From NCBI GenBank assembly GCA_947589565.1, contig CANQBW010000006.1:1-47813 (forward strand): 47,813 bases of DNA, read 5' to 3'. The position numbers were made by a program, and so were the translations under genes. Source of the DNA: an uncultured Clostridia bacterium. GTDB lineage: Bacteria > Bacillota > Clostridia > Christensenellales > Borkfalkiaceae. Below are positions 42,938-47,813 of the stretch, in pieces. The number at the start of each line of letters is the position of its first letter. The first letter of the stretch is position 1. A model generated the notes under the pieces. The model was given only the letters and a program-made list of their open reading frames with translations, was not told the origin of the DNA and did not search any database.

Positions 42938-43012
42938 AGGGGAGTAGTTCAATGGTAGAGCAACGGTCTCCAAAACCGTCTGTTGCGTGTTCGAGTCGCG
43001 TCTCCCCTGCCA
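42938..43012 (+). tRNA. trnW: tRNA-Trp (anticodon CCA), CCA end encoded
   Basis: A 75-nt tRNA. Acceptor AGGGGAG/CTCCCCT, discriminator G and an encoded CCA at 43010-43012; anticodon stem ACGGT/ACCGT with loop CTCCAAA, anticodon CCA at 42970-42972; T arm GCGTG-TTCGAGT-CGCGT. The first base pair is A-T rather than G-C. The last 19 bases are repeated downstream. Confidence 0.95.
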
Positions 43013-43047
43013 AAAAACGGGTGTGGTAGAATCCACACCCGTTTTTT
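43012..43047 (+). terminator. Terminator of tRNA-Trp
   Basis: CGGGTGTGG (43018-43026) pairs with CCACACCCG (43033-43041), with six As before and six Ts after, so it may work in both directions. Confidence 0.9.
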
Positions 43048-43082
43048 GGCAGGTTAGAGCAAGAATCGAAAATATTAGGGTT

Positions 43083-43144
43083 CCCACAAAAAGAATGCGA
43101 AAGCGAACAGGCGAGTATTAAGCGTAAAAGATTCTTTTTGTGGG
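43083..43144. repeat. 14-bp inverted repeat around a 34-bp loop
   Basis: CCCACAAAAAGAAT (43083-43096) and ATTCTTTTTGTGGG (43131-43144) are perfectly complementary. It lies between the tRNA and the duplicated tRNA end. Confidence 0.7.
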
Positions 43145-43148
43145 ATAA

Positions 43149-43170
43149 AGTCGCGTCTCCCCTGCCAAAA
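43149..43170 (+). repeat. Direct repeat of the tRNA-Trp 3' end (possible att scar)
   Basis: 22 bp here equal the 22 bp that begin inside the tRNA T arm and run just past its CCA (about 42994-43015). The copies are 155 bp apart. Integrases commonly use tRNA 3' ends, but no integrase gene is seen. Confidence 0.6.
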
Positions 43171-43333
43171 GGGTGAGCGCGAATCGAAAATGTTTACTCG
43201 CCCCTTTCCCTTAAGGACGAGATTCTTCGGCGACGGCACCCTGCGGGTGCCTGCTCAGAATGACATCGCTTTTTATTCGCTCATGACAGGGAAAGGGCGC
43301 TTAAACTTTGTTTCATCTATTTTCTGAAAAGTA
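43171..43333. other. Intergenic, small hairpins only
   Basis: Holds a perfect GGCACCC/GGGTGCC hairpin (43235-43251) and a CAGAATGACA repeat fragment, between imperfect inverted arms CGCCCCTTTCCCT (43199) and AGGGAAAGGGCG (43288). No gene. Confidence 0.5.
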
Positions 43334-43362
43334 TTGACTTTGTCATCATAATAAGGTATAAT
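43334..43362 (+). promoter_or_regulatory. Promoter of the LRR lipoprotein / Bat-like operon
   Basis: TTGACT (43334-43339), 17-bp spacer, TATAAT (43357-43362). Confidence 0.85.
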
Positions 43363-43393
43363 TATCGTACAGAAATTGACCGGGGGGGACTGC

Positions 43394-44935
43394 GTGAAAA
43401 ACAGGGGAAAATTGTTCAAAATCGTCTCGATCGCAGTCTCTGCGGTCTGCCTTTTGCCTTTGGTGAGCGCGTGCGGGGAACCCGAAGAGCTGCACGAACA
43501 TGTCTATTCCGAAAAATGGTCTTATGACGACACCTATCACTGGCAGGAGCCCCTCTGCGGGGACACGGACGAGCCGAGGGGAAAATCCGTTCACAACTAT
43601 GTGAAAGGAGTCTGTAGCCTGTGCGGCTACGATCCGAATCCCAAAACTCCCGACGCGCCCGCAACGCCCTCAAATCCTTCCGAACCCACGCCTTCTCAGC
43701 CCGATAAAAATCCCGGGGAGGAGCAACAGGACCCGGGCGGTTATGATCCCGGGGAGATCGAGCCGAATGTGGATCCTGTGGAGCCGGAACCCGACGTCGT
43801 TCCCGACACCATGGAGCTCGGAAAGACCGAGCGCGGGGCGGACGGATTCGACTACACCGAGCTTTTCGACGGCAGCGGCATTCTTGCGGGGTATGCGATT
43901 TCGGCAGGGGACAATCTTTCCGCAGATTCCATTCAAATTCCCGCAAAATATAAGGACCTTCCCGTCTTACGCATCTCCCGTCGCGGATTCGGCGGATGTG
44001 CGATGAGTTCGATCTCCCTTCCCGATTCCATCGATTGGATGGGGGAACTTGCCTTCGACAGCTGCAAGAACCTTACTTCCTTCACGATGCCCGACAGCGT
44101 CGAGACGATGATGGACATGTGCTTCTACGGCTGCGAAGCCCTGAAAAGTATCAAGCTTTCAAATTCCCTCACGGGGATCTATTATAAGACGTTTTGCAAC
44201 TGCACCTCGCTCGAGCGGATCGACCTTCCCGACAGCGTGAAAGAGATCGAGGGAATGTCCTTCCAATCTTGCAGCTCTCTGTCCGTCATCACCTTCGGAA
44301 AGGGGCTTGAGGAAGTCGGATTGCAGGTCTTCAAGGACTGCAAGAGGCTCTCGACCCTTCGGGTCGCCTCCATTGAGTCTTACCTGAACATCTCCTTCGA
44401 CTATTCGAAGGATTCGATGCCGACCTACTATATTCGCCACATCATCGACATGAGCCGCACGGACGGCGCGGTCGATCCCAAAAACTACCTCACAGACCTC
44501 TCCGTCTCAAATGCCAACCTTTCCGCAAAGGTCTTCGGCGGAATCCTCGACCTCAAGACAGTCAAACTCGGAGAGGGCGTGAGAAGCGTCGGCTCAGAGT
44601 GCTTCAGCGGCTGCACTTCGCTCGAGAGCGTCACCCTCGACGACGGGATCGAGACGATCGAGGGGCTCGCCTTCGACGGCTGTATTAAGCTTAAGGATGT
44701 CATGCTGCCCGCAAGCCTCAAAGATCTGAATTTCAGACTCTTTTCGAATTGTTCGTCGCTCACGAGCGTCGCGATCGGGAAAAATCTTCAGAGCATCGGA
44801 CGGGAAGTGTTTCTCAACTGTAAAGCGCTCTCCATCATCCGCTATGAGGGGAGCTCCGCCGATTGGGAAAGTATCGTAAAGGACTACGATTGGGACCATA
44901 TGATGCCATATGCCCGCATTCAGTACAATAGCTGA
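43394..44935 (+). CDS. LRR_5 (BspA-type) lipoprotein
   Basis: A 513-residue exported protein starting with GTG behind a run of Gs. The signal peptide ends in LVSAC, a lipobox, with the lipidated Cys near residue 27. Next is a His/Cys-containing stretch (HVYSEKWSYDDTYHWQEPLC, then VCSLCGYDP) often seen at the start of such Clostridia proteins. A Pro-rich acidic linker covers about 90-145, and LRR_5 repeats run from about 165 to 500. There are two LRR blocks with a gap near residues 335-375. A surface recognition or adhesion role is likely. It precedes the Gly-rich membrane protein by 26 bp. Confidence 0.88.
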   Translation: MKNRGKLFKIVSIAVSAVCLLPLVSACGEPEELHEHVYSEKWSYDDTYHWQEPLCGDTDEPRGKSVHNYVKGVCSLCGYDPNPKTPDAPATPSNPSEPTPSQPDKNPGEEQQDPGGYDPGEIEPNVDPVEPEPDVVPDTMELGKTERGADGFDYTELFDGSGILAGYAISAGDNLSADSIQIPAKYKDLPVLRISRRGFGGCAMSSISLPDSIDWMGELAFDSCKNLTSFTMPDSVETMMDMCFYGCEALKSIKLSNSLTGIYYKTFCNCTSLERIDLPDSVKEIEGMSFQSCSSLSVITFGKGLEEVGLQVFKDCKRLSTLRVASIESYLNISFDYSKDSMPTYYIRHIIDMSRTDGAVDPKNYLTDLSVSNANLSAKVFGGILDLKTVKLGEGVRSVGSECFSGCTSLESVTLDDGIETIEGLAFDGCIKLKDVMLPASLKDLNFRLFSNCSSLTSVAIGKNLQSIGREVFLNCKALSIIRYEGSSADWESIVKDYDWDHMMPYARIQYNS

Positions 44936-44961
44936 AAAAGACTTTTGAGGAAGGGGGAACC

Positions 44962-46128
44962 ATGGAACAGGAGAATTTATTCAAAAAATTCTATCGAAAA
45001 CTTGTGCGCATCGGCGTTGTCAAGGCAATGTTGCTTGCCGCGATTTGCGGCCTCGCCGCCGTCTTCGGGTGCGCCATCGTCACGATCCCTTTTTATCTGC
45101 CCGTGAAGACCATTCTGCTTATCGTCCTCGGCGCGTTCGCGGGCGTCTTTGCTTTCGCGGTTCCCATTCTGTACTTTACGCTCTTCAAGCCGACGAAACG
45201 GGACATGGACCGGGAGATCGACAAGCTCGGGCTCGAGGAGCGCGTCATCACCATGCACGAGCTTGAAGGCAGCAACTCTTACCTCGCCCTCTGCCAGCGG
45301 GAGGACGCGAAAAAGAAACTCGGCAGCGTCAAAACTTCCGACCTCAAGTACAAAATTTCCAAGACCTCTCTCCTTGCGCTTTGCATCGCGTTCGCGCTCT
45401 CCCTCTCCATGACGGGGATCAGCTCCCTCGTCTCGGTCAAGTATGCGGAGAGCCTGCAAAATCAGCAGGGGGAGGACCCCGAAGTTCCCGAAAAGGACCC
45501 CGAATACGTCACGATCAAATACCTCGCGGAGGAGGGCATGGGGCACATCGAGGGTCAGGCGGAGCAGGTCATTCTCAAGGGCTCGGACGCGCAGTCCGTT
45601 CTCGCTGTCCCCGAAGAGGGCTTTATTTTCGTCAAGTGGAGCGACGACTATATCTATGCCGAACGGTGGGATTGGAACGTCCTCGAGGACATCGAGGTCG
45701 AGGCAATCTTCATTCCCCAAATGGAGGGCGGCGGCAACGAGGGCAATCCCGGAGACGAAGGGGGCTCGGGCGGCAACTCCCAGCCGGGCGGCGATGAGGG
45801 CTCGGGCGGCGATGACGAAGGCGGCGAAGGCGGAAACGGCTCCGGCGAGGAAAACGGCGGACAGGGCACGGGCTCGGGAAGCGAGGACGGCGGAGACGAG
45901 GGTCAGGAAAATCCCGGCGAGGGGCAGACCGGGGGATCGGAGATCGAGGATCCCAACGGCGTCGCGGGCACCGGCGGAAAGAGCAACGACAATACGGTCA
46001 TCGACGGTCAGACCGACTACAAGACCGCAATCGACGAAAATTCGGAAGAGGACCTCGAAAACGACGACTCCATTCCCGACGAGCTCAAAGACCTCATCAA
46101 ACGATATTTGGAGAATCTGAGACATTGA
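44962..46128 (+). CDS. Membrane protein with InlB-like repeat and Gly-rich acidic tail
   Basis: A 388-residue protein. Two transmembrane helices (about 20-72) are followed by a cytosolic helical part DREIDKLGLEERVITMHELE that resembles proteins of Bat-type operons, then a third helix (about 133-155). The outer part (about 178-255) contains one repeat of the InlB B type (IKYLAEEGMGHIEGQAEQ, then GFIFVKWSDD). Then comes a tail of about 75 residues rich in Gly, Glu, Asp and Ser, and a short acidic helix. GGAAGGGGG lies before the start, and the BatA-like gene follows after 21 bp. Function unknown. Confidence 0.75.
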   Translation: MEQENLFKKFYRKLVRIGVVKAMLLAAICGLAAVFGCAIVTIPFYLPVKTILLIVLGAFAGVFAFAVPILYFTLFKPTKRDMDREIDKLGLEERVITMHELEGSNSYLALCQREDAKKKLGSVKTSDLKYKISKTSLLALCIAFALSLSMTGISSLVSVKYAESLQNQQGEDPEVPEKDPEYVTIKYLAEEGMGHIEGQAEQVILKGSDAQSVLAVPEEGFIFVKWSDDYIYAERWDWNVLEDIEVEAIFIPQMEGGGNEGNPGDEGGSGGNSQPGGDEGSGGDDEGGEGGNGSGEENGGQGTGSGSEDGGDEGQENPGEGQTGGSEIEDPNGVAGTGGKSNDNTVIDGQTDYKTAIDENSEEDLENDDSIPDELKDLIKRYLENLRH

Positions 46129-46149
46129 TCTTATAAGGCGGTGTTCTGA

Positions 46150-47813
46150 ATGGTACTGCGACTTTTATTTCCGCTCGGACTTCTGGCGCTTCTTGGGATC
46201 TTGCTCATCTTTCTCATTCACGTCATCAATCCGAAGTATCAGGATAAAATCGTCTCGAGTACATACATCTGGAAAAAGGCTCTGAAAATGAAGAAGAAGC
46301 GGCTGCCCATCGACCGCTTCTCCAATCTCATACTCTTTTTTACCCAGTGCCTCATTCTCGCCCTCTGTGCGATGGCGCTCGCGTCCCCCAATCTCTTCAC
46401 GGAACAGTCTTTGCGGAACGATATGGAGCGGATCGTCGTCATCGAGGCGTCCGCGGGAATGCGGGCAAAGTATTTGGGCGACGAGGAGGGGGAGACCCGC
46501 TTTCAGAGGGCGATCGACGAAGTCCGCGTCGGCATGAACGACGTGCTCATGCGTCAAAACGGGTTTCTCACCATCATCATCGCCGACGACGAGCCCTACT
46601 ACCTCTTCAACGGCGCGAGCATGACCGACTATTCGGACGTTGTCAGGGCGCTCGACGGTCTCGAATGCCCCATGTGCAAGTCGGACATGCAGACCGCCAT
46701 CGAAATGGCGCAGGAGAGAATGCTCGTCAATCCCGCATCCGAGGTGTACGTCTATTCGGGCACCGAATACGGCTTCACGGGGGACGCGGTGACGACGGTC
46801 AACGTTGCCGACTTCGATCATGAGTGGAACATCGGCATTCTCGGCTGCGAAGTCGCGGTAGAGGAGAACGAATATATCTTCCATGCAGAGCTCGGCGCAT
46901 ACGGAAAGATCGCCGTCGACAAGACCCTCTGCGTGGACATCTACGGCGCAAGAAACGGCAGCGAGGAGGGGACGCACGACTATACGGGGATCAGGGTCCC
47001 CGTCACCTTCGTCGTCAATACCGAATCTCCCGGAATGGAACTTAAGCAGACCGTCGACGTGCGTGCGACGGATCTCTCCATCGGGGGAAAGACAGACTGG
47101 TTTTTCTCCTCTTATGAGCGGGTGGAACTTCGCATTGCGGACACGGAGGACTCCATCTCGGAGGACGACACGCTCGTCGTCTACGGCGGAGAGAAGGACC
47201 CCATCCGCATTCAATACTACAGCACAAATCCCAACACCTTTTACTTTCTTGTCTTCAGTATTTTAAGAGACGAAATGCGCTTGACGCGGGACATCGTCTT
47301 CGATCAGGTCACCGACGGAGATCCCAAAAACGAGGGGTACGACATCTACCTCTTCGAGCACGCCATTCCCAAAATCGTCCTCGAGGAGGGACTTCCCAAG
47401 GACGGGATCGTCTTCCTCTTCGACCCCGATATCGACGAAGAGTCGCTCGAGGGGCTCGGCTACAAGTTCGGAGAAGAAGTCACTCCCGACAGCTTCACCT
47501 ATTTTCGGGAGGGCTCGAAGGGACATCCGCTCACGCAGTCCATGCAGCCGAACAGGATCGGCGTCAGCTGCTACAAGAAGTTTGAGAGCTTCGACGAGAC
47601 CTTTGTCCCCGTCATGTACTGCGACGAGGATCCCATCGTCATCGCGAAGAACATGCCCGACTCCAAGCTCATCGTCATGCCCTTCAGCATCAATTACTCG
47701 AATTTCTCCGTCCAGTGGGACTTCATGATCTTCCTCTACAATGCGATCGACTACTATCTCCCGCTCACGCTCGAGGAGCATTCCTTCGAGCTGGGGGACT
47801 CTGCCGCCGTGCA
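46150..47813 (+). CDS. BatA/VWA-like membrane protein, 3' end outside window
   Basis: The frame is open from the ATG at 46150 to the window end (554 codons). Two N-terminal transmembrane helices (about 2-25 and 57-78) flank a basic loop STYIWKKALKMKKKR, the BatA/aerotolerance N-terminal layout. A von Willebrand A-type fold begins with RIVVIEASAGMRAKY. Here the MIDAS motif DxSxS has become ExSxG, so metal binding is doubtful. The rest is strand-rich and extracytoplasmic. Such genes usually sit with MoxR ATPase and DUF58 genes, which are not in this window. AAGGCGG precedes the start. Confidence 0.8.
   Translation, partial: MVLRLLFPLGLLALLGILLIFLIHVINPKYQDKIVSSTYIWKKALKMKKKRLPIDRFSNLILFFTQCLILALCAMALASPNLFTEQSLRNDMERIVVIEASAGMRAKYLGDEEGETRFQRAIDEVRVGMNDVLMRQNGFLTIIIADDEPYYLFNGASMTDYSDVVRALDGLECPMCKSDMQTAIEMAQERMLVNPASEVYVYSGTEYGFTGDAVTTVNVADFDHEWNIGILGCEVAVEENEYIFHAELGAYGKIAVDKTLCVDIYGARNGSEEGTHDYTGIRVPVTFVVNTESPGMELKQTVDVRATDLSIGGKTDWFFSSYERVELRIADTEDSISEDDTLVVYGGEKDPIRIQYYSTNPNTFYFLVFSILRDEMRLTRDIVFDQVTDGDPKNEGYDIYLFEHAIPKIVLEEGLPKDGIVFLFDPDIDEESLEGLGYKFGEEVTPDSFTYFREGSKGHPLTQSMQPNRIGVSCYKKFESFDETFVPVMYCDEDPIVIAKNMPDSKLIVMPFSINYSNFSVQWDFMIFLYNAIDYYLPLTLEEHSFELGDSAAV

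Overview
The window is a 47.8-kb chromosomal segment of a Gram-positive-type bacterium. The likely group is Bacillota, class Clostridia, possibly one of the uncultured gut Christensenellales-like lineages. This is inferred from strong Shine-Dalgarno sites with sigma-A promoters, several BspA-type (LRR_5) surface lipoproteins, zinc-ribbon and Sel1 proteins, GntR/YtrA-type ABC regulation and heterodimeric ABC exporters. No rRNA or other taxonomic marker is present, so the assignment is tentative. Both window edges cut genes.

1-8,742: a cluster of intracellular multidomain proteins. It begins with a Sel1-repeat protein (cut) and a zinc-ribbon/TIR/zinc-ribbon/LRR_5 protein. Then, behind its own promoter and a palindromic operator, come five tightly packed genes: an XRE regulator, a zinc-ribbon/Sel1/trypsin-like protease, an SPFH-like protein with a C-terminal zinc ribbon, a large coiled-coil protein starting MLFGK, and a CbxX/SpoVK-type AAA+ ATPase with an MIT-like three-helix N-terminus. 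A membrane-scaffold protein, a helical filament candidate and an MIT-like AAA+ ATPase in one operon resemble an analogue of ESCRT-III/Vps4. This is the best candidate in the window for an undescribed system. A strong terminator follows.

8,743-15,740: an operon of four pilin-like genes, including an unusually large (1657-residue) prepilin-like protein, with no secretion ATPase or prepilin peptidase nearby. 15,741-18,289: a 275-nt structured repeat, then a YtrA-type GntR regulator, an ABC ATPase and a permease. 18,296-21,188: a second copy of the structured repeat, then a lipoprotein HtrA protease followed at once by a small alarmone synthetase. 21,336-25,218: a heterodimeric ABC exporter. 25,780-28,164: a BspA-like lipoprotein with a long KPEE-rich stalk. 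28,388-33,819: an M18 aminopeptidase and a YwaF-like membrane protein (minus strand), and a divergent ku/ligD non-homologous end-joining pair. 34,264-38,343: a two-subunit class I fumarase-type hydratase (minus), divergent from a CPBP protease, rlmH, M14 peptidase and tadA operon; several starts here look leaderless. 38,636-42,818: an array of four 15-bp palindromes at 21-22-bp spacing, an orphan phage-type tail fibre with its accessory gene, and a small conserved protein. 42,898-43,170: tRNA-Trp with a partial duplication of its 3' end. 43,334-47,813: an LRR_5 lipoprotein, a membrane protein with a Gly-rich acidic tail, and a BatA/VWA-like protein cut by the window end.

Intergenic regions are crowded with repeat families. 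One is a 165-180-bp element whose stems covary between copies. Others are a short palindrome (three copies), REP-like hairpins, and a GGGGATTC/GGAATGACA repeat. Long reading frames inside these repeats were judged spurious.
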